64,000 nt of DNA from Chloranthus sessilifolius (Eukaryota > Streptophyta > Magnoliopsida > Chloranthales > Chloranthaceae), in NCBI GenBank assembly GCA_021018995.1, contig CM037590.1, forward strand, positions 86,522,097-86,586,096, in the 5' to 3' direction. The stretch's first letter is position 1. Each line of letters opens with the position of its first letter. Made by a program: the position numbers and the translations under genes. This document shows, piece by piece, positions 35,777 to 47,859 of the stretch. A model generated the notes under the pieces. The model was not told the DNA's origin, did no database searches, and saw only the letters and a list, made by a program, of their open reading frames with translations.

Positions 35777-36540
35777 GGTAAGCCGCTTATTTCATCTGTT
35801 AAACTAAATTACTAATTTTGATAAAAATAAAAATAAATTTGTGTACATTGCCATTATATAGGTGTATAAATTAGTTCTTAAAAGTTGAGAATTGGATGGA
35901 AAAATAATTTTTCATGCACTACAAACTGATAATAATATAAATAAAACTGTTTAACTTAAAACAGCCAAATTATAGCCAAATTTATGTTTCAATGTTAACT
36001 AATGAATTAGCTAAACAAATTGGTTTATATTTTTTGTAGAAAATAAAATATTTGAAGCACTTAGAAACATCAATTTGATCATCATATAATTTTTGATGAT
36101 ACATAATGGTGTTTGACACATAGATGTACCAAAGTTTTGACCCAAGACCTAAAAGTGCATAGCAGAGGGTGCCAGTCAAGACCTGAGGGTCTTGTTGCGG
36201 CAAGGGGCTTAGTGGCCGCGGCAAGCAGCTTGTCGGAGCAAGCATGTTGGGTTGTCATGGCAACCAGCACAAGTTTTAAGTGGGGCTGAGAAACCCCAAA
36301 GTTCATTTTCTGGTTCTGTTCTGTGGTGGGGTCTCAGAGTGTTCTCTCCCGAGCTATATATACACTCTATTTCTGTTCAAAAACTTCCCGTTTTCATGCC
36401 AAATTTGTTGCATGTTGGAGAATCAAGCTTGGCCTAGCTTCTCCATCTCAAATTTCACCATTTTATTCCAAATTTTGGTGCATCTTTGAGCTAAAACCCT
36501 CATTTCTGTTCTTATTTCTTTTAAATTTTTTGAAATACCA
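35777..36540 (+). promoter_or_regulatory. Candidate internal promoter before the extra ORF of F
   Basis: No gene. An array of CG-centred near-palindromes at 36191-36264 (TTGTTGCGGCAAG, TGGCCGCGGCAAGC, CTTGTCGGAGCAAGC, GTTGTCATGGCAAC) is followed by a TATA box, CTATATATACAC at 36354-36365, about 190 bases before the extra ORF. The same kind of array lies in the LTR of this element at 39340-39450. Function is inferred. Confidence 0.55.
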
Positions 36541-37860
36541 TGCCTCCATAGAAGGCCATTGCTTCTAAAATCATGCCCGTACACCCAAAGGCAATGATAA
36601 AAGAAAAGGGCAAAGCCCCATCTACATCTCAAGAACAAGCCGATCCACCCATGGATCATGAACAACCCATTCCATGGTGGAACGCGATAGCCATGGAACC
36701 TGATTAGCTGATAGAGGAATCCTTGCTCGTACTAAATCACCTGACCGCATGGTCATTACGATATCTTGAACAAGCCCTATTCCAGCCAGTACATACAAAC
36801 TTTTATCCCCACCTTGTCCATTTATTTTATCAAAATTTAAAACTTGTTGAGTACTTTGGCCAACTAGAAACTGAAATTGATGGCCGTAAATTTCATTTTG
36901 ACATCAAAGACATAGCCAAGGCTATGGATTGCAGTGCTCTATATGATGAGAGTCGAGGTCTACGAGCCCCTCGCCTTAAGGATGTGAAATTTCATCACAT
37001 CACTGCCAAGATGACTGGAGGACTGACCGCCCTCGGTCTCTTTGTTCAACACAGTAAATTACCACAAAACATGTGGTTTCTAAATGTCATTTTTAAAAGA
37101 AATTTTTACCCCATGCAACACGAGCGAGAGGGACGCAATGCTCTGTTGCAAGCCTGTTTGCTGTTCATGAGAATCACTGGGTTAATGCCCCAAAAAGTTG
37201 TTTGGGAGGGCATTAAATATGCCGGCATACATCTTATTTGTAACGTTGCTACCCCCATGCCCACATGCCCTTATCCACGTCTAATTTCCCGACTCCATGA
37301 GAGTCATCAAGATGCCCATAATATGGAACCCTATTAAGTACCCCCTGGGGAGGAGCAACGCATCGATCATATTTGGGTGTTTACTCCCGCAAAGTGGAAA
37401 AATACTTAAGAATGATCTTAACTTGCTGTACAAACCTGACAAGCACGGCAATCACGTGCTAACCCCACACCAGCCCCAAGCCACACCCTTGGCACCAACT
37501 CAAGAAGCCCCAATTCTCTCTCAAGCCGAATCAATCCCCTCTAGTGAAGAGACTTATACACTTGCCGACTTTGCTCAGTAAATGAGAGAAAATCATTAAC
37601 AAACCCTCCAACAATTCGATAACCTCTACCGGATCAATTATATGCTTCACCAATGCGTTGGCTACATTGAAGAGGCCACCATTGTATTAATGGAACCACC
37701 TTGAAGACCGCCTCAAGCCCATACGTTAGTCGAGCACGAAATTACAAGATGGCATACACCAAAACACAACTACTTTAGTGCCGAAGGTTGCTCAGAGGGA
37801 TGCAGGACCATCCTCAGCTAGTCAGCGTCAGCATAGATCACAGCCTGGTGAGTATAAAAT
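36541..37860 (+). pseudogene. Extra ORF of chromovirus F, plant transposon-protein domain (Athila ORF3-like)
   Basis: A basic/Pro-rich start leads into a helical domain with DIKDIAKAMDCSAL, ITAKMTGGLTALGLFVQHSK, MWFLNVIFKRNFYPMQHERE and AGIHLICNVATPMPTCPYPR. G ORF3 has the same order: TEIIKELTRGITALGVSIRK, MDGMLRKNIYYFGHEQERRS and SLSYCRLIIALL. I recognise this as the domain annotated in plants as putative plant transposon protein (Transposase_32 type); its role is unknown. It lies after the chromodomain in sense. A Pro/Gln-rich tail follows. Broken. Confidence 0.65.
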
Positions 37861-38097
37861 GCACTTTTATATAGTTTTTGTTGTTCATATATAATGCCAT
37901 AATTGTAAATCTGTTGCATGATTCCTGCACCTGGTTTTTTTTTTTACTCTATAGTAATATTTTATGCCTCTGTATGTGTTTACTTTGCTTTATAAAGTGA
38001 CACAAGTACCATTAGACTGCTTTTATATTTCCACTATATTTATTTTACCTCGTCTTTATTTATTTTTGAGGATGAAAATCCCTTAAGGAGGGAAGGG
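37861..38097 (+). other. Spacer and polypurine tract of F
   Basis: AT-rich spacer, then TTTTTGAGGATGAAAATCCC and AAGGAGGGAAGGG (38085-38097), the usual Tekay/Del pre-LTR signature, directly before TGTAACAG. Confidence 0.85.
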
Positions 38098-39818
38098 TGT
38101 AACAGCTGCCATAATTCAAAACCACAATATTAGGTATGGACACGGGTCAGGTCAAGTGTGTGCCTAACACGGGACACAAAGGACCTATTTAATTTAATGT
38201 TCAAAATTGATATGAATGAAAGGCCCTTAGTGGCCAAGTAAATTTTGTTAGTAAAACGCGGTCCTACATACACTTAAAGTTAGTGTACTAAAAACACACT
38301 TGAAATTATAACCTTCCGTATACCATAAATGTGTATTAGCTAATACATTGAATATAAATACCATCCTCTATAGAGTATATAAGTGTAATTGCATTACACT
38401 TGAAATTAGCCCCCAGCCAGACATTCTAAAACGTGTAGTAGAATTTCACACAAGCTAACCCAGCCCATACACTCAATAAGGTGTAGCAGGAATACATTGT
38501 AACTTTCACCCTAGGCACACATCTGTACTTAGTATATTAGCTTGACACTAAAGCCAGGCCTATTTTGGCTTATATGTGTATACAATAAAAACCAATGTAG
38601 GCACTGCATGGGATTCCATCCCTTTATGCCTTATAATACATATCTCGCTTCTTGACTACACAACTGCATGAGTCACCATGTAGTTCCATGCATCTAACGT
38701 TGAAACGAACCACTACAAACCTCACCAAAGCTTCTCCTTCCTTCTTCCTAATTTGAGCTTTGAAGGAAATCATAAGTAAACAGACCCTGCAAATTAGTAA
38801 AATCCCATAGAAGAAGAAACCCTCCTTCTAGTTCAAACCCATGTCCCATTTCAACCCTTGCAAATCCTTGGATTCAGAACCGTGGATCACAAGGTGACCT
38901 ACGATTCAGTCACAAGAGTTTTGGCAGACGACCCTTAGTCTCGGAGAGTCCTTGCGGCCCTAGCATGACAAATATTGCACGAACTCGACGAACTCGACAC
39001 CGACACCCGTTCGACGTCGTCGTAACCAAGACTCCACCAAAAGGTATGCCGTAAAATGAACCATGGATTAGTTCTTAGAGCTTAGAGTCCGTTTACGATA
39101 AATTTTAAGTCTTTGGTGTCGATTCCATGAGATCGAATCGACACTCAGAGATCTAGTCGTGTGTAAAGGTTATGGAGTCAAAATTTCCAATCAATGCACT
39201 CCAAAACTTTCCTACCGGATTTAGTAAATAAAATAGGCTCCCTGTGCAAGGTATAAAAGAAAATATAATATATATATATATAGGGTAAAAGGCCAGCAGT
39301 CCAAAAGAATAAAAAATTAAAAGAGAAGCAAGGAGGCACCATGGCAAGCATATGCATCAAGCTTGCTGCGACAACCTCACAAGGTTGCTGCTGCAAGGTG
39401 CTCAGCTGGAGGGCTTGCCGCGGCAACCCTATTGCTTGCCGAGGCAAGCCTATGGTTTGGGCTTGTGTGTCAGTTTTGAGGTGTAGTTTGCCTACTCGTG
39501 TGTTGTGTGTTGACTAGTAGTACTAGTAATCAATAGTGTTACATATGTGGGGTCTAAGGTGACCAATAACCCAGTATATATGCGAAAATATGAACATACA
39601 TCCTAGGTAATTGATGATAATGAAGAGCTTGTAAAAGAGGGATGCTTGCTTGGATGCATGCGTGCACGTGTAACCAGTTACACATAAGCTTGATTTAAGG
39701 TAGGGAGTTTACCTCGCTAATTTATGTTTTGTTTCCTCATTCACATCTAGTTAGCAAGTTAATATACGTACATAAAAGTATGCTAAATATGGTTATATCA
39801 GTTTAGATGTATGGATAC
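38098..39818 (+). repeat. 3' LTR of F, left segment
   Basis: Starts TGTAACAGCTGCC. The first 1.4 kb has no counterpart in the visible 5' LTR. It carries TATA-like words near 38363 and 39270 and the CG-palindrome array at 39340-39450 (CTTGCTGCGACAAC, CTTGCCGCGGCAAC, CTTGCCGAGGCAAG). Ends at the GATAC target duplication of G (39814-39818). Confidence 0.8.
39340..39450 (+). repeat. CG-palindrome array in F LTR
   Basis: Five or so copies of a CTTGCCGCGGCAAG-like word spaced 15-30 bases; one copy contains the perfect palindrome TTGCCGCGGCAA. Confidence 0.6.
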
Positions 39819-40294
39819 TGATATGAGATGGTAAAAATCAGAATACAAAGGTGGAGTGAAATGGCTATAAAAACAGCAACCTAAAGTACACACAGCCTAC
39901 AAGATACAGGGCTATTGTAGCAAGTTTTAAATAAGTAAGAGTTTGTCCCACAGAGATAATGATCTAGAACCTAAAATGGGCTATAATAGTAGGCCTCCAG
40001 ATCTGACAATCCTAAAGAAAGGGAGTTGGGTGTCACAACTACACTAAATTAACACTAAAAGAAGAGAAATAAATTGCAGCCCTATCCTATAGAAATGGTT
40101 ATGAAGAAGGTAGTGATGGTGTGTATTAAAATAAAGATAAAATGATGAGAAGTAGGCAATTAAGCTAAAGTTAATTTAGTTATGTAACTCAGATTTAGGT
40201 TGTCTCTGTAGCAAATCCCTCAGATGGCTACAAGCTCATCTGCAAGGAAGAAGTATCCAACTCAACCCATGCCATTTAGACTGCTCTTAAGGCT

Positions 40295-40828
40295 ATAACC
40301 TGTCCACTTAAATGGTCACAGACTATCCAACAGAGTTTGTCAAATCCCATTGATCAAATCAGAAAACTAACCTAATCCAAAGGAGTGGACTGATCTTAAG
40401 GCTATAACTTGTCCACTTAAATGGTTACAAACTATCCAATAGATTTCCTCCAACCAATGAATTAAATCAGGCGATGAATACCATTGTAGACACTGTTTTT
40501 AAGGCTATAAGAATATGCATCCATAGGATTGAACAGACTTTGAAAACTAGGTGAAAACCACAAGGTATCTCAGGCTGAATGAGGACTTAGATTCAGCTGG
40601 TCATTGCTACAAAAGGCTTGCAATGACTCAGTTCACAAGTTTGCAATCACTTCAGAGAAATCAGATCTAACATCTAATATTGGTCAAGTAAAACAGAGGG
40701 GAGCTAGGCTCTGCACAATCTCTCACTAGGCTACAAGCTCAAGTGTAGAGAAAAAGAATCCATCTCAGATCTGTGACCAAGATCTGCCCTAGGGCTATAG
40801 TCTTTTCACTTAAATGGTCATAGGCTAT
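40295..40828 (-). other. Three 32-nt leader hairpins in G 3' LTR
   Basis: Copies at 40295-40326, 40404-40435 and 40797-40828. In transcript sense the first has arms ATAGTCTGT and ACAGGTTAT, pairing with two wobbles; the others are weaker. Each is flanked by a CTTAAG-type word. Confidence 0.7.
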
Positions 40829-41291
40829 CCACAAAGGCTGCCTTACCCATAAATGATGAGATAGAATATGTAAACTACTACTACCAATATGGTCCCAGGG
40901 CTACAAGCTCAAGCTTCCATGGGCGTTTCAATCATCTTAAATCCTAAATGCGTTCTATAGTCTGAATAAAATTACGGGCAAATAGGAAAATAATGGATTG
41001 AATGAACATTTAAAATACAAATTCCATTGATCAAAATTATCTATAATGTAATTTCTCAAAGCAGCAGCATTGTGCATAGCAACTCTTCACAAAATCCTAA
41101 TGTTCACATGACCCATTATAAAACTAAATAAAACTATACCTAATTGCTTACAGAGGGTTTAGCCAGCAAGTGATGAGCTAAGAGAGAAGAAAAATGGGAA
41201 AAAGAAATGATCAAACCCTAACCCTAGTCTACTCGAGCTCACCACAGATAGAGGTTGAAGGAGATATCCCAATTCTAAGTTACAACTGCAA

Positions 41292-41300
41292 CTTATATAC
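41292..41300 (-). promoter_or_regulatory. TATA box in G 3' LTR
   Basis: GTATATAAG downstream of the CTCGCGAGG array and about 470 bases before the first leader hairpin. Confidence 0.6.
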
Positions 41301-42408
41301 TCAGTCCCTAATGCCTTGGCTCAGTGAAGAGTAAACCCTAATTTTTCAAGAAGATGCGGCACTGTTACAACCCTTGAATGCCTTGGGATGTGTGCCCCGA
41401 GATTAGGGCCTCGAGATGTGTGCCCTTGACTTGGGGAAATCCCTAAAAGGTCCCTAGAGTTAAGATTGAGAAGTGAGGAGCATGAGCTTCGCGAGGCTGC
41501 CTTCTGCATATTAAATCTTTCATGTGGTTTGTAGAGTCCTCGCGGGGTAAGATTTTGGCTTGGAAGGTCCCTGGTTCGCGCGGTAGATCTCCAAATGGTT
41601 ACGCGGCTACTTTACACTGCAATACTGTCACGAGGATGAGTTGCACTATTGGCTTGCTCGCGCAGTAGGGATTCAAAAGCTCCTCTCGCAAGGGTGTCGC
41701 GAGGATGCCTTTAACTCTCACTCGGTTTCTTTTCACATGATTTCGCAACTCGCTCGGAACTGGGTTGAACCTCTAGGCATGCGAGAGCTGTGCGAGATAA
41801 TTTTTGGGTGTCTCTCTCCTCCAGAGCCACATGAGAACTTTGCGAGGTTGCTATTGCTGTTTGTGCAAATTGGTCTCGAGAGGTAGTGTGCGCGGCTGGT
41901 TTAAAACTTGATCCTCGCGAGCTGTATTTTTGAAGGCTTAGTGTGTGACTACTTCACGAGTTCCTTAGGCATTGATTTCAACTGAATTGCATGACTATTG
42001 CACAAGTTCCCTTGTGCTGCATGTCTTAGCTACGCGAGGAACCTTTGCTAGTGAATTGAAGAGCATGAGGCAGCACCTCAACTGTGCGAGATAAGTCATT
42101 TGTTGTTGCTATGCACATGCTTCTGTTGCAACTTCCTCCACTCTCATCTATTCTTCTTTCATCTGTTAGACTTCCATGTTCCATCATGACATGTAAAATA
42201 ATTACCATGGTGTTCTATCAATCTCTAGGTCAGCTGTCATCCTTGGCTTGAAATCTCTCTTCTTGGCACCAAAGGCATGGACTTTCTGTTAAGCTGCACA
42301 AGTTATTACTAATCTACAAAACAAGCTAAACAATAGTTATTAGGTAGCTTCAAGGTTCAGCAAAGGCTAAGTTAAAAGGTGAAAAGTGGTACTCTTTAGT
42401 GAATAGCA

Positions 42409-44697
42409 CACCCCCAAACCTATTCTTTGTTAACCCCTGAACAAAGCAAAATTTAAACAACTACTCTAAGAATATAAATGCCACTTTCATAGGGAGCACG
42501 AATGCATTTTGCTTACGCATCAAGCCTTTTATACCCCTAGGTGATCCCTAGTGGAGGAGCGAAGTCTCTTGAGGGTTTTAAGTGAAGGTACCCACAAACT
42601 TCTTAATGAAATAGTTAATAAAAGTGCAACATTATCAAATCAGCTGTCAATACATAGAGCATCAGTTCACCTCTGATTCAAAATATGAGGAATTTAAAAG
42701 AAGGATATGCACAGACATTTAATCATTAAAACTTTTGCATGTATGCACATCATTTCCAATTAACTTGCAACAAGAGAAAAAACACATGTATGTCAGTACT
42801 GAGCTCACCATTAATTCAAAAATTAGGCTTTAGGCAATGCCCAATACATTAACTAGCAGACCCATTGCTTACCAGGGTAGTCTCTCACAAAGAACTTTGA
42901 GGGTTTTCATTTTCACAGAAGCTCAAGAGCAATTACAATCCCCAAATGGGTCTACAAGCATGAGCATAGGCAAAGCTCTTAAATTCTGGCATCATTGGCT
43001 ATTCCTCACCACAGATTGGACAACTCCTCATCTTTACATAACAGCTCATTCAACTTAGGACACAAGGTCTTATGACTGGGTTGTAATATGGCTTATGGGT
43101 GTAGGTTATAAAGAATGGAAGGGTAAAAAGGATGTAAAATTGAGGAATCAGCAGGTGAAGGAGGTGATTCATGACTTAACCTTCTTTAGTTCGGCACATT
43201 TCATCTTCTTTGATATTTTTCAGACTTGAAGTGGCCAGCTTCTCCTCTTATTTTTACTTTTTCCTATGAAATTTCCTCTTGACTCCTCTCTCTTCCTTTT
43301 CATTATCCTTTTTCTGTTTTTTTTTTCTTTTGGATAAATTTTTCTTTTCTTTTTGTTTTTGTTTTTCTGAAATGCCACACTCTCCCCAGCTGCTACACGC
43401 TATCTTCCTTTTGTGTTTCTTTTTTATTTACCCAATGTTGACCCTAGCTTGTCCATCTTCAACTCTTTCTACTTTACCTTCTGAATTCTCAGTGTGAGGG
43501 TAGGTTTGAACTAGGACCACAGGGTTAGGTACAAATACTCAGGTGTATTTTGAAAAAAAAAACTGGAAATCAAGGCTTAAAAGGTGTATGCACAAGGGTA
43601 GTTTACTAGGTTTGGTATGTTTAAGCTCAAACTGTCGAAGAGATGGCCTTGATCCTTTCCTAAATATCATGAGTGTTGTCAACTGTTTCAACTTGGAGAT
43701 GCCTAATTTCTTGTGAGGACATTGACTCAGCCAATCCTTAGAGCAAAAAGAGTTGCCTCAGTCCCTCCTCAAAGAGAAAATAAAATAAAATTGTAGGCCC
43801 AAATCTCACTAGGTATGGTCTTTCATTGAACTCTTAGGCATGTCCTTACCTTTTTCTATCTTTAATGGTTCACTAAGTACTGACACATGTGAGTTTTCTT
43901 GGTGTTCACCTCATGGAAATGTTAAAATTTAAAAGTTTTTAATGCCTAGATGTCTGCAAAATTTTTACATTCTCCTTTTCAAAGTTTCTTAGGTGGACTT
44001 AGCTCTATTTCTATCTTACTTGCTTCTGCTGCACTTGGGTTAACTACATCATTGGCAAACCTTGCCACACCCCCAAACCTATGAGGAGCAGTGTCCTCAC
44101 TGATTCAAAAATAAAGGACATGCGCAGTAGGTTATCATACACAAAATTTGACCCAAAATAAATCAAGAAGCAGAATTAAACAATACACACAAAAACAAAC
44201 AAATAAAAGGACGTAAAGTGAACCACAAAAACTATACCAAAGAGAAATTTCATTTGTAACATAAAAATTTATACAATACAAAGGAAAATAACTACAAAGA
44301 ATTATACAAAAACATCCTAACTAATGACATGTGCATATCTAAACATCTTAATTTTCTGTTGGCTCATGCTTGACTTGGACTCCTTTTCCTTTTTCATTCT
44401 TCTCAACAACAACAGTTGAATTGGCTGGAGGGGCAGTGGGTTGTGCATGATCTGTGGCAGTCAGTTAAGCAACTCTCCTTTCAAGGATTTCTGCCTTCTT
44501 TTTAGCAAGCAGAACTCTACTTTCATAGAGTTCTCTAGTGGCCTTTGTGACCTCTTTGGAGGCAGCAAACCTTTTTTTGAGGCCATCTATCTCAGCTTCT
44601 CAGTTGTTGCAGTATTCTTTTGAACTTTATATTGAATCAAAATTCTATCCCACTCCTTTGATATTCCCAGCAATTAAACCCTGTGATCCAGCTCCAT
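42409..44697 (-). other. 3' noncoding stretch of element G
   Basis: No gene. Terminal polypurine tract at 42409-42422, conserved pre-LTR block to about 42600, AGCTCAAGAGC block near 42920, T-rich 43280-43440, and the internal hairpin plus polypurine tract at 44066-44099, 1.66 kb from the LTR. 44100-44697 is an AT-rich junction with the ORF3 end. Confidence 0.75.
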
Positions 44698-47518
44698 TCA
44701 ACTTATCTTCTCTTCATAGGGCTGCCTGATGGAGGTCTTGATGTTAGCCATGCCTCTAATGACATCCCTTTTAAGGTATGGGTTCTGTTGCATGGCATGT
44801 AGGAGGGTTGAGTAAGGAGGTATGGAAAAGGATGAGGCAGGTTGTATGGGCTTCTCAGTACTGGAGGAAGGGATGGATGATGGCATGGGTGGGGTGAATA
44901 TTGAGGGTAAAGGGTGATGGATTGCAGGTTCAAGCTCAGGGTCTGCTTGGGTAGAAATTGAGGAGGTTGGAATGAGGTCCTCCACAGCTGTGGTAGCATC
45001 AGAGGTAGCTATAGCAGGTGGGATATCAGGTTGGGATTGTGGGTAGGTGATTGGCAGAGGTAGGGGAAGAATGGGTAGTTGGATAGGGTCAGGTTGGGGT
45101 TCTGGTTCAGGTTCAGTTTTAGTGGAGGCATTAGTAAAGGTAGTAGGAGGGATTTCTGGGATAGGTGCAATGGGTGCTGCAACAGGGGAGGTTACAGCTG
45201 AGGTTATGGGTTGGGGTGAAGTGGGTGGAGTAGGTAAATGGGTGGGTGTAGGAATAGGTGGCTGTTGTGATGGTTGGGTTAGAAGTGATAAGGTTGATTG
45301 GATGGCTTCTAAATTGTTATGAATGGAGGCTTGGTTTAGGAGGGTGGAATGCATGGCTTGGAGATTGGCCACAATGGATGATTTAGTTTGGGAGTTGGCC
45401 ATCACTTGGGCTTGAAGGGAGAGTAAGAGGTTGAAGATTTGGGATGGGAAATCAGGGGTGATGGGTGGAATTGGTTGAAATAGGGAAGTGGGTGCATGAG
45501 TGAAGGTGGTGGGCTGTGGTGATTGAGGTGTAGGGGCAAATTGATGGGGCTGTGGTGAATCTGGAGGAGGGGTAAAATGTGGACGGTGAGGAGAGTCTGG
45601 GAGAGGGGTGAAATGAGGAGGGTGAGGGGAGTCTGGGAGAGGGAAAACTCATAATTGATTTCTCCTATGATAGAGGTCATCATAGCTAAGAACCCCTCTG
45701 TTGGGATGGTGCCTTGGTCATGGGTAGGGGCGAAAGGAATGAATTGGCCCAAGGGTTCAAGGAACTCAGGTTGAAAAGGTGTAGAGGTTTCAATGGGTTG
45801 ATGTGAGGTAGCTAGAGAGTTATGAGGGATTTCAAGGGTGTGACACTTAGGTTCAGAGGGTTGGGCTGTTGAGGGTGGTGGTAGGCCAATGGTTGGGTCT
45901 GATATGGCTGTGGTTTCTAGGGTATGGATAGTTTGAAAAACATAGGTGGGTTGGGGCTCAATGGGGGCTTTGCTTAGCATCATTTTCTTTTTGTATGCAG
46001 TTTTCGTAGGTGAGCTGGATAAGTGGGTAAGGGTACAGGTATGGGTAAGGTCTCAGTAGGTATGGTGTGTGGTAATGAGGTTAAGGTGGCTGTGGCTGAG
46101 GTTAAAATTGGCTGAGGTAAGGATGGTGAAACTATGGGGGATTGTGAGGCTGTGGTTGAGGTAGTAGGTGCAGGGGTTATGGGTGTAGCTAGAGGTAAGG
46201 GTATGATAGTGGTTATGGGTATGGATGATGAGGCAATGGCATAGTGCTGGCTAGCATAGCAGAGGTTGAAGTAGTGGCTGCAGAGGTGGGGGTTGCTGAG
46301 ATAGAAGCAACAACAACAACAACATTAGCAGTAGTTGCTTCTTGAATAGTGGGGGCTGTTGGAGCTAGCAACTCCTCCTTCTCTTTCTTCTTTTCTATCA
46401 AAGTACCACTGATCCCCCATGGTTTCTTTCAATATTTTCTAGGGGTCAGGGTAATAGTCACCTCATCCATCTGAAATGGGTATCTTCCAAGCTTCAACAA
46501 GGCTATAATAAGCCTACAGTAGGAGAGTGAGTGGGATTTCTTCTTTGTCTTCACCTTCTCGTGAATATCCTTCAGCCCCTCAAAAATTAACTTGGCAGCA
46601 TCCAAGTAGTGGTTCATATGGAATGAGTAGAGTGCATGTATAATGGGAGACCTCCTCTCCTGCTCATGGCCAAAGTAATAGATATTTTTTCTCAGCATCC
46701 CATCCATAAATCTGAGGTTGAGGTGCATATCTCTCTTCCTGATGGACACCCCTAATGCAGTGATCCCTCTAGTTAGCTCCTTTATAATTTCTGTGATGGT
46801 GGCTGTCAAAAGGGGACTCAAGCCATACTCAGGACTGTACTTGGCTGGTATCTTAAGTATTTTATCTATGGCTATCTGATTGAACAACATCTCAAACTTG
46901 TCAATTAACACCAGCAATGTTGGGTTCCCATCATCTCCGGTCTTCACTCTAATATTCTGATAATATAATTATACTAGTCTAGGAAAGACTAGATGCATTG
47001 GGGGCTTCAATAGGGGCAATAGAGTGGCTTTGGCTAGGTACTCAATGGAGGCTGCTGTCTCTGGTAGCTCCTCAAAGAACACCCTATCAAAAATGGTTTC
47101 AACCTCCAATTTAATTATTGTCACAAATTCAAAGGGGACCCTGAGGTACTCATTATCTTCTTCCTCTTCAGGGTCAACCTCAGGGATCTCATGGGCCACA
47201 TCCTTTTCTTTTTTCTGGTTTTTCATTGATTTTTTAGGGCTTTTGGTAGGTGGGTGCTCTCTGGCCCTCTTCTTAGGAGCATATTTCTTTTTTGCTTGGG
47301 CACCAGAGGCCACAGCCTTGCCCTTCTTCACTGGGGCTGCCCTCTTCTCAGTTGGTTGCTCCACTTGGGGCTCAACAATAGGTGTAGGTACCTAAGAGGT
47401 CTCCACTGTGGAGGCCTCTGCAATCCTCACTGATTTACGAGTTGGCTCGGGGGTGCCAGTTTGTGGAGGGTTTAGCATGGCAGCCAATGTGTCTAGGAAC
47501 TTTGAACTTTTGGCCATG
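44698..47518 (-). pseudogene. ORF3 of Athila-like element G
   Basis: Starts MAKSSKFLDTLAAM. A basic, Lys-rich segment (AKKKYAPKKRAREHPP, nuclear-signal-like) and an acidic stretch (VDPEEEEDNEY) precede the helical Transposase_32-like domain (about 46.4-47.1 kb; TEIIKELTRGITALGVSIRK, MDGMLRKNIYYFGHEQERRS). Then comes about 1.6 kb of Pro/Thr/Ser-rich repeats (TTAVEDLIPTSSISTQADPE, SPRLPSPSSFHPSPRL) and a conserved end, YSTLLHAMQQNPYLKRDVIR, shared with A. No membrane segment seen, so env is not supported. Broken. Confidence 0.7.
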
Positions 47519-47859
47519 GCTACTCAATCCTTCAAAATTAGGGCTTTAAACTCCTAGCAGGTGTAATGCACTCTTCAGAAATAAAATAGAACCTAAATTC
47601 CTCTCTACTAATCACCAAATTAGTATCCAATCAACTAACAGAGAGGGAGTAAGAAATCTTACCAAAATGAAGCTAGGGTTCCACCCCAACCGATGCACAA
47701 TGGTTCTAATATCCCCAAACCGAGTTCAAAGTGACTAAGAAGTGATGGGGAGTAAAATGGTAGGAGGAAACTATCTGAGGTGGAGTGGGGTAGGTTGTAG
47801 AGAAGAAAGAGAGCTCAGTTTTTTGTGCAATGGAAGTTAGGGCAAAGAGATAGTATGGA

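Larger units (their letters stand above)
39819..42408 (-). repeat. 3' LTR of element G
   Basis: Minus strand TGCTATTCACT ... CTCATATCA. Array of CTCGCGAGG/CACGAGG words about 41380-42060, TATA box GTATATAAG at 41292-41300, three 32-nt hairpins, GGCTACAAGCTC words near 40227, 40730 and 40897, and the conserved tail word CCTACAAG near 39896. Confidence 0.9.

Noticed and set aside
41380-42060. CTCGCGAGG array as a CpG island of a host gene or a CRISPR-like array
   Set aside because: It lies in U3 of an LTR with a matching copy in the partner LTR; words are short, imperfect and irregularly spaced, with no cas-like genes.
45047-45322. Gly-rich plus-strand frame
   Set aside because: Shadow of the Pro/Thr-rich ORF3 on the other strand.
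44698-46401. Pro/Thr-rich ORF3 tail as a cell-wall or mucin-like host protein
   Set aside because: It is continuous in context with the Transposase_32-like part and its end matches the ORF3 tail of A; no signal peptide.
44698-47518. Envelope gene in Athila-like G
   Set aside because: The traditional env-like label is not supported here: I see no signal peptide, transmembrane segment or glycoprotein features.
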